In this document: piece after piece, positions 12,926 to 26,365 of the stretch | How positions within the stretch are numbered: the first letter of the stretch is position 1 | Layout of the letters: each line of letters begins with the position of its first letter | Assembly: GCA_029465975.1 (NCBI GenBank) | Contig: CM055730.1 | Span: 15,517,774-15,581,773, forward strand | DNA from: Dallia pectoralis | Taxonomy: Eukaryota > Chordata > Actinopteri > Esociformes > Umbridae | Direction of reading: 5' to 3' | DNA: 64,000 nucleotides | Position numbers and translations under genes: made by a program | Notes under the pieces: model-generated | What the model was told of the DNA's origin: nothing | The model's database searches: none | What the model saw: only the letters and a program-made list of their open reading frames with translations

Positions 12926-15900
12926 TAGGAGATTTCACAAATTATTGTAATCAGCAAGGTTGATCAATTGTCTATGGTAAAATCAGTTGCCATTTTGACT
13001 TCCTGCATGATGCAGTCAGACAGTGACCTCTCTATGCACTAAGTACTCAGTTAATCTTTTCTCAACATATCACTATAATAGAGCTTCACACCAGTCGCAA
13101 TGTGTATCGACATGTCATTTAACATTTACATTAAAACGTTGTCACAGTGACTCTGTAATTTAAATGACCACCTGTTTCTCAGGCATATTTGGCTCTTCCT
13201 TTTTGTCTCACCGTTTCTCTGTTTTTCTTGCCTCCTTTACATTTTCCCTCCCCTCTACATTCAATTGCTCCCTCGGATTCGTTATACACTTTGTCTTTTC
13301 CTAAGGTATGTATATTGCCAATGTTAATTTCAACACTGCCTCTCTGTCTTAGCCTTTTAAACGGTTTTCAATTAACAAAGGATCTGTTCCCTTTGGTATT
13401 TTCAGGCGTGTTTATATTTGCTACCAGTTGGACGCGGTAGTAAAAGCTGAGAGAAATAAATAACCCTGGCCTGTTAAGTCCTGGCTTGTTGACACTGTGC
13501 AGGTGGTGGCCTGCTTATTGTCCAGCTGACCCAGGAATGTGGAGCCCCTGTGGGCACGAAGCAGCTGAGATCTAGTTCACAGCCTGGGGAAAGAGGAGCA
13601 TTACTTAAAGTGTTTACTTTACATACACCCACACTTGGTACAGTAGACAGACCAAAAAGAACACCCAAACAAATAGGGTCATGTACATTTTGTGGACTTC
13701 ATGATTCCGGCCCCAACAAGTCATGTTCCACGCATTTCTCAGCAACATAAATATGCGAAAATCACAAACAATTTCACATACTTCAACAGACAATACATTT
13801 ATAGAGAGAGCTAGCGCACATAACCCGAGACAAATACAGGCCACCAGTATAGAACGAAGGTACATTAAAGCAACTGAGGGTCAGCATACAAATGCACAAT
13901 GGATGGGTTGATGAGACAGGCTTTAACTGAAGAGTTTGAGGGTCACTCTCTACCTCACCTACAGGTCCGGGGCCCTATAGCCTCCTGATTAATGGCCGTC
14001 CCACTGAGTGCCTTCATCTATCTTTGGCCAGAGTGACTTTTCCAACATCGTTACAAGGACAGAAACAGCAGGCAGTACTGAACCCAGCCGTGTCCAACCG
14101 GGCATCTGCTGTGACTGACGTTGGTTCCTACGATTGCATAAACATACCAGAGATGTCTACGCCTTAATAATGCCATGGTGGCCATTTTTAGACTGTCATG
14201 TTTGTAAAGCCTAGTGAATAACAGAGATTTGTTATGAGGAGGGAGGAACAGAGATGGCATACATGATAGTCGTTGGTCTAACCAGCTAAACCCTGTCCAA
14301 ACTGGAACAGAATATATTTGTATTCTGACATTTATTCTATGTTTTTAATATACTCATGGTAGTAAGCTGTACAGAATCAACTAAACACAATAATTTGAGA
14401 CGGTTTACTACTGAGCATCTGCTGTATAAAAATAATGCAAAAATTACAGAAAACAGCCTTTAATGAGCAGAAAATAATGTGTTTAGTTTCAGATTTTCCT
14501 CCATTGCAATAAACAAAGCAAACCATACAGACTCGGGTGCCCCAATGAAAAACACAAGATAAAGCTCATCATCAACTGACTGTGTTGCTATATTGAGTAT
14601 TGTTAAGATGATAGCATGACACTGCCAGTTATCCAACTGAAAACAGATGTTTTATTGACTTTAATGGGGATCTGTGGGCATCTATCAGCTCTAGTTTCTT
14701 TTTATCACAGACTGTCCCAGCGTTTAAGTGAGGATCTAGTGCATAACACAATAAATCATGGTGACATATCCATTACAAGTGACTGTGTAAACCTAATGTA
14801 CATGTTAAATAATTAAGTGACGTGAAGTCATATTTAAGTGCGGAGGTCAATATGCTAATCTTTATTAACATGCAAAGACCCAAACGGTGTTCCATCACTT
14901 TTGTTGGGTCATCCATCTATTAACATGGTGCCAGTGCAAATGGCTCTGGGTCTGTCAAGGTGATCTCAATGGTGACCATTCACAATTTATCTGCACTTAA
15001 AGATATACAGTAAAAAACAGACAGCATATTTAATATGATGCATTCAACATCACTTCGGAGATCACACATACTTTCAGTATATACTGATTTTTGAAACCAT
15101 ATGTCATTGTCTGAGTTAAATGTTCCAAACAAAAACAGGACAGACAGGTGTATTGTCCACCTGTCTCATCAGTTGCTCTACATCCTGAAAGAACATACCC
15201 TTTATCCAGTGTCAGTCAGGACAGACACAAGGTAGCTGAACAATTACCGTCCAGGAGTTGAAGGTTCACTGAGACATATTTTTTCCTTATCTATACCTTC
15301 GATCTAAGCACTGGAACTGGGTATTCATTCAAATGGAACAGGGTGGGAGAAGCCTTCTCTTGTGTAGAAAACATCCAGAATGTGTAAAAGGTTTAAAAGG
15401 ATCAAGAAATTGCTGGAAATGGTGGCTGTCGCCCGTTGTGTGGAGGTGATGGGTAATCTCTCGCAGACATGTCACAGGTATTTTTCCTGTGTGTCTTTCA
15501 GTGTGAGGTAAATAGGAAAGTTTAACATCGAATTGAACTTGGACGACGCTTCATACAGCGCGACACAATAACACTCTGTTGTGTTGCTACTGTCACATTA
15601 GAAGGTTCAGTTTATTAACCACGCTTGAATACGTTTTAAGGTTAGAACATGTAGGAATTAGAGATTACATTTATGAGACTGATGCCAAGCTTGGCAAGAG
15701 CAGCATTATGTTTTACTAAAACATACATAATATAGCAGCAGTCGCTCTTCTTTTTCCACTGTAAACACCATCCTCCTAAAAGACCAAGCGGAGGGACACC
15801 AAGCAGAATCACAGGTGATGCAATCAATAAATTAAAGGCTTTCTGGCTGTCAGCTCACAGTTAAAGAGACAGGTGACTTATTCGAGCCAACTCCAGCTGC

Positions 15901-16555
15901 ATGCAACCTGGCCTCTGCTGAGATTTACATGCAACTTCAAACGGCCATTGAAAATGAGCGGCACAACATTCCAAAGGGCACACAGTTAACAGCCTGATTA
16001 GTCACACTGCATTAGGCCAAAAACAGCACACTAGATACTGACAAGTTTTCCCATCCATGCCCCTGGTCATTTTTCCCGGTATCTGTGACTAATACTGGTA
16101 TGTCTGTGTTCCCACAGATTAGGGCCTATGTGTATTGCAGTGGACTGATTCGCTTATATGAACTCAGAAATGTTTTGGAGAATATCGCCTATGGGAGTCT
16201 GTGAGTGACATAGTTATACTGAAAATGCAAATGGTGTTTGTAACTGCTATACACTAAATATGTATGCACAGGACAGCTCAGGGGTAAAACAACTTAACCA
16301 GTCAGCAGCACATATATTTTACTATTGTGTTGTTAGGTGTGGATTTATGTAACTATGTACTTGTGTTCACACCTTAAGCCTAGTCCTGGACTAAAAACTC
16401 AAGCTCAGTGGAGATGTTACATATCTACAATAACAGTGCCAAAACACTTTAATGTAACTACTCATAATAATTTAGCAACAGAGAAGTGACAATAGGGGCA
16501 CAAATATCTGTAAAGTTTCATGATTTGTGTTTCTTGGGTTGGACTTTTTGCTTTG
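12926..16555. other. intergenic DNA, nothing recognised
   Basis: 3.6 kb without a convincing exon, RNA or repeat family. The open frames here are short and low in coding character. Confidence 0.35.
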
Positions 16556-16559
16556 GTTT

Positions 16560-16740
16560 TCTAACCTTGTGGGGACCAAAAACAATTAAAGTCCCCTATG
16601 CCCTTAACCTAAACTTAACCTAACATCAATAACCCAACTTTTATTCCAAAACTTAACCTAGCCCTAACAGCTAAATACAACATTGAATACGTCAACCTGA
16701 ATAATAATGACGTTTTTTTTATAAAACCTTAATTATAACA
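16560..16740. repeat. dispersed fish repeat with telomere-like CCTAA runs
   Basis: Starts with a TTGTGGGGACCAAAA-type motif and continues into degenerate CCTTAACCTAAACTTAACC stretches. This combination is a familiar interspersed repeat in fish introns. It is not a telomere because the repeats are short and irregular. Confidence 0.45.
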
Positions 16741-17851
16741 GGGTATAACCTCAAAGGAGCTGATATCAGGTGAAACTCCCCAGTCATTATGCTTACTCAA
16801 GCCCAGGCTATTCACGTCTGTTTTTTTTTACAACTTTCTTTTTATTGCGAAGCCCTTTTCACGACTGTTGGTTGTCTCTACAAATCCAATGGTATCATAA
16901 GAGTGACACCTTTTGTCGATGCATGGCTATACTGAGGCATAGCAATTTTTCAAGTAACAAACTTTTCTATAAATCTATGGAATTTACTGTTAAGCTATGA
17001 TTCCTTAATATTTAGCTACTGTAGATGTGACAGGTGAAAATGTCTAATAGACCGTGAAACATACCATGGAGGTAACATCTAACTGTTGTTTTGGAGACTT
17101 AAGGACCCCAACGTTTAACAAACTTGATCCTTTGAGAATTTTTTTTTTTCCACCCTCTTGACTTTATGCCTGGTGAAAATAAACTTGGATCCTCTTCTAA
17201 GCAAGTTTATTTAAGCTTTCTTGATTTAAACCTATTTACTCTATGAATACAGGTGGATATTTTTGTGTGTGTAGGTATTTGTTATAGTAACTTTTTTTAA
17301 TTCTACGTTCAAGCTGTCGACCATCCTTGATAGTCGGTACAAAACATAACAAGACTCGATAGCAAATAGAATCAGCCTGTGTAATTGATCTAAAACCAGA
17401 TTTCTAAGTTTTTTTAAATAAATTGCTGTGCTCTCTCAAATTAATATTTAGCTGTTGTTTGTACTTTTTGCAATTAAGATGTCGAGTCTACATTAATTTA
17501 TAAGCTACTTACAACAAGTTAGCCTTTATATAATAATGCATTTATCCTATTATTTGCATTATATCCTATTACTTATACTAAAGTAATGTACATGAGAGAG
17601 CTTGCTAAACAACTACTTTGGTCTGGTTGTTTTGACCAACTGAATGTAAAAGCATCACTAACCATCTAGAAAAACCTAAGACTATTTGAATATCAATTTA
17701 TTTGTGTTATTCATAGACTTAAATATACGTCCAGTTGAAATGTAGATATCCCAATATAACATATAATACACCACATTATTTTCATAGATCTTTCTAAGTA
17801 GAATAAAAAAAGATTTAAAACTCAAACGAGTGGGCCTATCAATCCAGCATG
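16741..17851. other. A-T rich intergenic DNA
   Basis: No feature is supported on either strand. Confidence 0.35.
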
Positions 17852-18640
17852 ATGACGGACTGCGTACCCAAAGGGTAGGGGGGCAGCTCTAATTGGGTAG
17901 GGGGGCAGCTCTAATTGGGTAGGGGGCAGCTCTTATTGGGTAGGGGGACAGCTCTAATTGGGTAGGGGGCAGCTCTAATTGGGCTCTTATTGGGTAGGGG
18001 GACAGCTCAAATTGAGTAGGGGGGCAGCTCTTATTGGGTAGGGGGACAGCTCTAATTGAGTAGGGGGCAGCTCTAATTGAGTAGGGGGGCAGCTCTAATT
18101 GAGTAGGGGGCAGCTCTAATTGAGTAGGGGGCAGCTCTAATTGAGTAGGGGGCAGCTCTAATTGAGTAGGGGGCAGCTCTAATTGAGTAGGGGGCAGCTC
18201 TAATTGAGTAGGGTAGCAGCTCTAATAGAGTAGGGTGGCAGCTCTAATTGGGTAGGGGGCAGCTCTAATTGAGTAGGGGGGCAGCTCTTATTGGGTAGGG
18301 GACAGCTCTAATTGAGTAGGGGGGCAGCTCTAATTGGGTAGGGGGCAGCTCTAATTGAGTAGGGGGCAGCTCTAATTGAGTAGGGGGCAGCTCTAATTGA
18401 GTAGGGGGGCAGCTCTAATTGAGTATGGGGGCAGCTCTAATTGGGTAGGGGGCAGCTCTAATTGAGTATGGGGGCAGCTCTAATTGGGTAGGGGGCAGCT
18501 CTAATTGAGTAGGGGGCAGCTCTAATTGAGTAGGGGGCAGCTCTAATTGAATAGGGGGCAGCTCTAATTGAGTAGGGGGGCAGCTCTAATTGAGTAGGGG
18601 GCCAGCTCTAATTGGGTAGGGGGGCAGCTCTAATTGAGTT
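17852..18640. repeat. 21-bp G-rich minisatellite upstream of prkg1-alpha
   Basis: About 37 tandem copies of a unit of roughly 21 bp built on AGCTCTAATTGAGTAGGGGG. Length varies mainly by one G in the G-run, and GAGT alternates with GGGT. The + strand has a run of five or six Gs in nearly every unit. It ends about 310 bp before the prkg1-alpha ATG. Confidence 0.95.
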
Positions 18641-18953
18641 TCCCAATGAAGGATTATCACCACTTCTTTGAAGGGCCATGATGATGACTGTGGATCCGCG
18701 CTATACTAGGAACTGTCAACCAACCGCTAGGCTGTTTTACACATCTATTTAAATCCCGTGTGTTCAGCACCTTCCGAAATAAACACGTGGATTGCAGAAG
18801 GAGCCTTCTCTCTCTACACCCAGGGCAGGCAGGAGCCTGGTTCATTTAGTGGAAAGGACGGATTTCTTATCAAAACCCGGCGCAGAAATTGTAGTCTGTC
18901 TGGTTTGTCACATCAAGGCGGAACGCGTCGCTAAAGTTTGCGCACACTTCAAC
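18641..18953 (+). promoter_or_regulatory. prkg1: probable prkg1-alpha promoter and 5' UTR
   Basis: Lies between the minisatellite and the alpha start codon. A TATTTAAA box at 18746-18753 would place transcription start near 18775-18780, giving a 5' UTR of about 175 bases. The in-frame codons upstream of the ATG stay open to about 18792 but contain no ATG. This is inference from position and motif only. Confidence 0.45.
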
Positions 18954-19213
18954 ATGAGTGACCTGGAGGAGGACTTTGCCAAGATTTTAATGTTAAAAGA
19001 AGAGAGGATACGGGATTTGGAGATGCGTCTGGCAGGCAGGGAGGACGAGATACAAGAGTTAAAGAGGAAACTGCACAAATGTCAGTCGGTTTTGCCCAGC
19101 GCTCAACTTATACGACCGGCGACAAGGACTCGGGGCCAAGGCATCTCTGCTGAGCCCCAAAACTACCAGGACCTGTCGTCACAAGCCTTCCGAAAATATG
19201 CGAAGTCGGACCG
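18954..19213 (+). CDS. prkg1: prkg1 alpha-specific first exon
   Basis: Encodes 86 residues plus two bases of Arg87. It begins MSDLEEDFAKILMLKEERI, matching the human I-alpha N-terminus, which fixes the start at 18954. The heptad pattern through about residue 40 is the leucine zipper for dimerisation and partner binding. Cys43, in KLHKCQSV, corresponds to the redox-sensitive interchain disulfide Cys of I-alpha. Residues about 60-68, RGQGISAEP, are the pseudosubstrate autoinhibitory site. The donor is CG followed by GTAAGA, joining to the shared exon at 35090 to give Arg-Ser-Lys-Asp. Confidence 0.96.
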
Positions 19214-19849
19214 GTAAGAGTTATAATACAGCATAATATTACAGTTATTTACAGTTATATAAAGCAAAACAAGTGTGATTATCCATCTTGTCAACGATAT
19301 TGTTATTGTGTGTATTTGACTACTTTAGTCTCACAGGCAGACAGTGCCATCCTATTATTGGATGTAATTCACTCAATAATAAAACAGGGCAGAGCCCAAA
19401 TACTGGAGATGGAAACATGAATGGGGCACAGCGTTCGTGTTCATTCTTGGGGCTGATGACGTAACTCTCAAGGCAGCTTCCGAGATGCGTTTGTAATTGA
19501 TCCGATCCATCATTGCATTCCCAACGGAGGTGGAGAGGAGGAAGCACTATGCGTTATTGGCTTTTAGTCGCTGCTGAGCGCCCAAAGTGTACGTATACAC
19601 TGTATATAATACTCCATCAGATAAAGCTTTTGGCCATATGCTTTCCTCGACGTAATGTTGCATCATTTTAGCTGTGCGTTTGATTCATAATAATATAAGG
19701 GTTCATTATTTTATACCTGCCTATACTTTATGCGTATTAAGTATAAACTATGTTACTAAATATCAAATTATAGAGATTTTCTCTTGACTATATAACAAGT
19801 AGCCTAGATGGTGTTGTAAACAACACAGCAGAATGGATCTATCCTGCCT

Positions 19850-20240
19850 TGTCTCAACGGTTCAGGCTGGTGGTGGTGGTGTAATGGTGTGGGGGATATT
19901 TTATTTGGCACATATTTTCTGGCACACTTTATCCCCTTTATACCAATTGAGCATTGTTTAAATGTCACAGCCTACCTGGGAATTGTTGCCAATCATGTCC
20001 ATCCTTTTATGACCAGAATGTACCCATCATCTAATGGCTACATTCAACAGGTAATGTCACAAAGCTCACATTGTCTGAAACTGGTTTCTTCAACATGACA
20101 ATGAGTTCACTATACTCAAATGGGCTCCACAGTCACCAGATGTCCATCTAATCGAGCACATCTGGGATGTGGTGAAATGGGAGATTCACATCATGAATGT
20201 GCAGCCGACACATCTGCCACGAAGAATTAAGACAGTGCGT
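19850..20240 (+). mobile_element. Tc1-like transposase remnant
   Basis: Degenerate frames recall the middle of a Tc1 transposase: a VMVWGIF-like stretch near 19880-19900 and, after several frameshifts, a SPDVHLIEHIWDVVKW-like stretch near 20136-20180 that includes the third catalytic acidic position. It is interrupted by stops and has no ends that pair. Confidence 0.65.
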
Positions 20241-21349
20241 ATAAATGTAAATATGTTATGCTTGGTACCCTAGCAGCTCCCTTCCCTGTCTGACCCAGCC
20301 AAACAATCTCCCATCTCATGTGCATATATGACCAACAACAGTGAACAAAAAAACAAAAGTAAAACATATATACCAGAGAACATATACAGGATAGCAACAA
20401 ATAAATATATACGATTGATCAGAATATAAACACTAATGTCAACATTTATAGCATTAATTACATTGTTTGGGTTTGTGTGTGTTTGTTTGTTTATTTATGT
20501 GTTTGTTGCACGCATTCATGTCAGTCTGTGCAGGCGTATGCAAACGTATGTGCATGTGCCAGAGTTGCTAGCCATCGTCTTCAAGTTAATTGGTATTGAT
20601 TATGTAGGCCTAATAATAGTTAACAGCTGATGCACAACCACATTTTTATATTGCACCTGCGTGTTCTATAACAACTAGTAATTCGATAGCCCAACACATT
20701 TCTTCTGGCGTTTTCTTTCTCATTCTGCGAAGACAAATAATCATAACTCCTAGTATGGTGGTGTCTCGACGGCCACAGGCCTTTCTATTCTCAATTAAGA
20801 ATTAGATGTGTTTTGTTATTTAACCGATCTGGCTTGTGGCTCGACTAGGGATCAGAGACACTGAGACCGTGACCTTCATTTGTGTCATAACCCGGCACCA
20901 GCCCCCATCGGATTACATGGCGATAGAGCAATGGATCGTGTTCATATTGATCGCCATAGGAACGGCTGAGCAGGAAGAATAGTGAGGTTAAATGTAAAGC
21001 CTGTCTCTGACACAGAGGTGGTTCGAAGGACACAGAATGGCTAGGAGACAGACAACGACTGTAGTAATGGACAGGGTCTGAATGCTGGGAACAACATTAT
21101 TTCCAGGCTGGTGCTCGGTCGATGAGGAGAAAATAGAATTATAGTCTATTTTCTATTTTTAAGTCATATTATTGTTGGTTACCAAGCACAGTATACAGTA
21201 GTCTGTCTGGAGTCATGTCAACATGTAAGTCTCACATCAGGATTAGCTGACTTTCCCAGTATTGCCTAGTTGCTGCAGTGGGGTGAAAAGTTTAGACGAT
21301 ACTGAGAAAAATGTATACACATTTTTGTATAAAATAAATACTTAAAAAA

Positions 21350-22130
21350 TGAAGCTACAGTGCCTTCTACTTATACTGCCACCCTTGGTAATTAAGAGCA
21401 AATTAGGCGGTAAGAAAAGTGTTGCGGATTATTGTCTTTTATTTAAAATATTCACAAAAGTTAGGTCATTTATTGGAAGTAAAATGGTTGAATAAAAAAA
21501 CATGAGATAAGTGAAATAAATATTTTTCTCCCAAACATCTGGGCCACATTCATTGTCAACCATTAAAATACTATTGAGTGTAATCTATGTATATTCCCGT
21601 CCATTGATTACAATTTTTTATTCACCCGCCATTACTTCCTGTTTCACTGGGGTATAAATGTAAGGTGACATATTGGCCAAATTCCCATTGTTATCCATCA
21701 CAACGGGAAGGACCCTAGAATACAATATGTGTGAGAAAAGTTTGTTGAGCGGCACAAAATAGGCTGTTTTTTTACAATCAGGGTAATAATTAAGAAGTTT
21801 GAAGCAACTGGTGATAAAAGTGACCTGAAAGAGGACGTGTGTCTATAATTGAGATGTTACTTGGGTCTTGGGTTTATCAAGTCTCCAAAACTATGATCAG
21901 ATAATACATAACCACAAGTTTGTTGTGTTGCCATACAAATGCCTTTTCTGTTATCAAAGAACAAACCCAAGCACCGTTTGTCAAACTGTACTGGAACTTT
22001 CAAGGAAATAGAATAATTTGGGTGGATGGGACCAAAATAGAGCTTTTAGGAAACAAACACCAGAGGTGAGTTTGGCATAGAGAGAAAGATGGCCAGGGAG
22101 ATGGGTACCTCACCCCCACTGCGATTTCTT
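21350..22130 (+). mobile_element. decayed Tc1-like transposon with one probable terminal repeat
   Basis: Opens with a TACAGTGCCTTCTAC-type terminus (about 21357) followed by a CTTATACTGCCACCCTTGG-like stretch typical of one fish Tc1 family. Near 22030-22075 a KIELLGNKHQR-like piece matches the conserved transposase block after the first catalytic Asp. Frames are broken and the right terminus is not clear. Confidence 0.6.
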
Positions 22131-23079
22131 ATAATGAACTACTGGCAATGTCACATGAAACAGTGTACACATAACCAACGTAATGTATCTGCGTCTTATT
22201 GAAAGTGTGCAGTCAACGCACCAGTATTAAAGTGTCATTTGGGTATTCACTCTTCTGCTCAGTTGCCACTATCACATACAACCACAGGAGGGCAGTTTTG
22301 ATCAATCTTTAAGTCATCATACTGTCTGATGACTGACCATTGTGGAATGGAAAGTGGTTGTGTCCATTCAAACCATGAATATGATTGAGGTAGTGTCATG
22401 GATTGTGAGGGTTGTTATTTGACACCATTGATCAAGGTCAACCAACATTACTTAGACATTTTTTTCCTTTAAGATTAGGGTCAAAATTATGGCCAATTCT
22501 GTTTTCAATATATTTAAATTCCTCATCGCGAGATCAATTGCACAACACATTTTTTTTAAATATTGGCAAACACATTGGTGGGATACTTGGACTATATCTA
22601 CATATTGCATCCTTTAAGATCTTTGGTATTACTTCTCTGTGCTTATGGAATGCCCTACATTTAAACCACTGGTATTTCAATAAGTCTGAGAACTTTGGTG
22701 TCTTTTGAGAAAAATGTCTTCTGTGAATTGTACTCTGTTTTTGGAGTTGTTGTCTTGTTTGAAAATATGTTAATAGTTACCAATATGCCAGTCATTTGTA
22801 ATTGTAGGAGACTAATAATTAAGAAGAGAAATAAACATAAACATTGGATAAACTGAAAGTCCCTTTGTTGTGCATCCTGTTAATATGTATCTGTTTCTGC
22901 AACATTGCAGATTTTAATAGGTACTATTATTTCAGTAGGAAAACCTGCATTTGCGTACATATTGATTAGTGAAAACTTTATTCATTTTGATTATCCGGGC
23001 AATCCTATCAACAGGTGCATGGGGCATTTTTTTCTACTGTAGATCAATAAAATAAGGATTTTGATCACACTTCCTCAAT

Positions 23080-23590
23080 TTTCAGAATCAGAATCTGGTT
23101 TATTATCCTTAAGTTTGTTTTCACACACAATGGTTTTTATCTGACCAATAGCTGCCGCGTTTGAACACACATTTTAAGACAGACAGAAAAAAAAGTGCAA
23201 ACAGAGCAAATCACACAACACAAACAGTCAAGAGACCCTGCCTTTTTGGCATATCTACTGGGTATATATAATGTGTTATATGTATCTGAATGAGCTAAAG
23301 AGCAAGGTCTCGATATGTAAGCAGATTGCAGGAAACAAAAGAGCAATGTCCAGGTTAAAGTTACAAATTATGCAAAAGAGCAAAATGTAGTTATAAATAC
23401 AGTTGTGCAAAAGAAGAGCAATATCCATTTATAGTACAGGATGTCCACCATGGTCATCAGAGTGGACAGTGTCCAAGGTGGCTAAAGTTGGGGGTGGGGG
23501 TTGCTAGGGGCAGTCTAGTGCTAGAGGAATATTCCTTAGACTCACCGCTGTGGGGAAGAAGCTGTTCTTGTGGCGGGATGTTATGTCTAA
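23080..23590 (-). mobile_element. LINE 3' fragment, reverse orientation
   Basis: Begins with an AATCAGAATCTGGTTTATTAT-type tail, then the pattern of AAAGAGCAA and GTGCAAA pieces, and ends near 23540-23570 with CTGTGGGGAAGAAGCTGTTC. This series is a common fish LINE 3' region seen on its complementary strand. No frame survives. Confidence 0.6.
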
Positions 23591-24385
23591 TAATAATATT
23601 ACAAATTATTATCCGGGTGCCTATATACATATGTGGCCAAGCACAAGTTATGAGGAAGCTATAACCAGCTAGATTTGATACTAGAATAAAATCATACAGT
23701 GTGTGTATAACTGTGGTCCGGCAGTTACACTGGTTGCTCTTTGCACACATGTGGCTCCCTGCTGAGATCGATACTCAGGTTCCAAAGCGGTACCTCGAAA
23801 ATGTGTGTCCCCTTCACTTATTACTTATTGTTAATTCTTCAAACAATATTGCATAAAGAGAAAACATCAACATATTCTGGGGTGATAATAATTGCGCTAT
23901 GAATGCTTCTCTAGTCTGAATTAATAAGTCTACTTTGGCAGTTGTTTATTCCAGGAGTGTCTCCAGTCCCTGTTCATTATGCCCGGTGCGTTTTCTACAC
24001 CGCTCATTCCTTTGTGCCGGCTGCATTATTCTTCAGATTCCTGTAGGCGCTCTTCTCGCCTTGCCGTCTTTCCGGGTCGCAGCCTAATGCTCTCAGGGAG
24101 GACCTGCCTGCCTTACCTCTCAGACCGAGAGAGAAAGACAAACTTTACATTTCCAGACGGCTGGGCTCTCATGGGTGTACATCTGGACAATCTCCTTATC
24201 TCCTTTATTTGCCTGTAGATGTAGCATCCGTCGCCAACAGAGAACAAAAGATCTGGGACTCACACAGGACCGGAGGGAAGATATATGTTGAATACAGTTG
24301 ATGCTGGATAAAGTTTTCTGTCAGAGCGGAAGAGGAGAAGGAATTAAGCAGATAGTGTGGGATAACGTTTTGTGAAGTCCCATTG

Positions 24386-24400
24386 ATGTCTGGGATCAAC
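24386..24400 (+). other. prkg1: alternative upstream in-frame ATG of prkg1-beta
   Basis: An ATG at 24386 is in frame with, and five codons before, the conserved beta start at 24401. The family begins MGTLRDLQ, so 24401 is preferred; use of 24386 would add five residues. Confidence 0.6.
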
Positions 24401-24705
24401 ATGGGTACACTGCGCGACCTCCAATACGCGCTTCAGGAGAAGATCGAGGAGTTACGGCAAAGGGACACACTCATTGACGAATTAGAACTGGAGCTCGACC
24501 AGAAAGATGAGCTGATACAAAAACTACAGAACGAGTTAGATAAATACCGGTCGGTTATTAAACCGGCCACCCAACAGGTTGTGAAACAGACTGAGCTGCA
24601 CATCCAGCAGCGGACCAAGAGACAAGCGATATCGGCAGAACCCACTGCCTTTGATATCCAGGATCTCAGCCATGTCACGCTGCCCTTCTACCCCAAACGT
24701 CCACA
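24401..24705 (+). CDS. prkg1: prkg1 beta-specific first exon
   Basis: Encodes 101 residues plus two bases of Gln102. It starts MGTLRDLQYALQEKIEEL and continues as a long leucine/isoleucine zipper to about residue 55, almost identical to human I-beta. In the family this zipper binds IRAG1 and TFII-I. RTKRQAISAEP near residues 72-82 is the beta autoinhibitory segment, and DIQDLSHVTLPFYPK follows. The exon ends CA before donor GTAGGT and has the same phase as the alpha exon, so both splice to 35090. The encoded I-beta N-terminus lacks the alpha-type KCQSV Cys. Confidence 0.96.
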
Positions 24706-26365
24706 GTAGGTTTACAGCTACAACGGGGGTTTCTACATTTCACATCCTGTTTTGACTTTGTTTTTATGCGTTGTTCATTATTGTAAGAGTTGTGTAGCCT
24801 TCTTCTTTCCTGGTGTGTAGATCGCTCATCCGTTGTGAGACCGGTCGAAATCATACTAATATTTCAGGTGAAAGGTTTCACATAGACACACTAACAAACA
24901 CATACATGACACTAGGTAAGATATATGCAAACAGCTGTTTAATTTTGTCTGAATTCATTTATACATATTCCTGATAATAATTCCTCATAATACACTTATA
25001 CAGAGTATTTAAAATCTGGGTTTAGTTACTACAGATGTGTAATATAATGTATTTAGCATGTTCTTGATTGTTTTTCTGAGATGGATTTTATAGTTTTAGT
25101 GGTATGATTAATGTAGCAAGAAAAAAAAACAGTATCACGTTTTAACCGACACCGTCACGCAGGGTGAATATGGCTCCTGCAGGAGTCCAATTATAGATGG
25201 AATACAAGCCCTGCTCCATGTAATGTGGATGTGTTCTTTTAATCCAAATTGTGATGAAAGACAGTGCTAGGACACGAACTCTGCAAACTGTTTACATTCT
25301 GTTGACAGAGGGACAGACTCCAAACACACTTCAACAGGCACACACACACACAGCCTCCCTTTCACACTGCTCCCTCACTCACTCTCTCTGTCACAAGGAT
25401 TAAGAAATACATTTTGCACCATGTTGCACTTGGTTTTGACACTCAAAATCAATACACCTCAGGGAGGATTAGACAAATTGGATGTTTCACTTCTGAAAAT
25501 CAAATCCCTCAACAAACTTTGTTCTGATGCAATGCTACTTATTATTTACTGTCCTTACAAACTAGTTGAGATTTTTATTAAAATAGCTTTGAGATTAAGC
25601 CTTTCCTCCTAAATAGGATTGTGATGGTTAAAGTGCTTTACAAGTTGCTAATTGTTTCTTATTCTATATTTGCTGTTGTTGTCTGGGTAATCTGCTTTGA
25701 AACCAGGCCCTCATTTTGAAATGGATGTCACAAAATTGGGTAGCCTTTAGCCACCTTATAATTATAATGTCATAATTTCATAATGTTTTGGCTTGTCAAT
25801 ATTTATGGAAAACCAAAAATATATAATTTTGTATAGCAACTATGGCAGGTTCCTTTGACTTGAACATTCAACCAATGTGTTTGGCGGATATTTGTAAGTT
25901 TACTTTTTTCCGGTGGTACACCATTGAATAGTATAGCTGAGCAATAAGTTCTTGGTTTCTGACATTGTCACTGGGTGAATCCATCTAAAACACATTACTG
26001 GGAGAAGGCAAGAGAGAAAATAATAGCACCCAGGAATCACACATTTTCCAACACTAGGGACGTATACCTTCAAAAAAAATCACTATGAGACATCGTCAAC
26101 CCAAGTGAGGCTGGCCAACCCTCTGGCTCTTGGACTATAATACTATTCTGTTGATATCAAAGACACAAAGAATCAGCTGAAAATAGGCCCTGGTGTGTGG
26201 CCAGCTGTGTCCATGGAAGGCAGATTAGAAGGTTTCTATCCAGCCGGCGAGATACATGCAAAATGCAGTGAGGGTTTCATTGAGGAAGAGTCAACATGAA
26301 AGTGCTTAGAATTGGAAAAAGCAAAACGCTATTAATCTTAGTCTTGCTTGTCAGTGTTGTGCAGC
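24706..26365. other. prkg1 intron, nothing recognised
   Basis: No gene, RNA or clear repeat apart from a short CA tract near 25340-25352. Confidence 0.35.

Larger units (their letters stand above)
19214..24400. other. prkg1 intron and beta 5' flank
   Basis: Contains two Tc1-like relics and a LINE tail (listed separately). The stretches 19214-19850, 20250-21350, 22130-23080 and 23600-24200 show nothing recognisable. The 200 bp before 24401 should include the beta 5' UTR; no clear TATA box was found there. Confidence 0.4.

Noticed and set aside
18792..18953. N-terminal extension of prkg1-alpha by 54 codons
   Set aside because: The open frame upstream of 18954 contains no ATG (it opens at a TTG) and the family start is MSDLEED-like.
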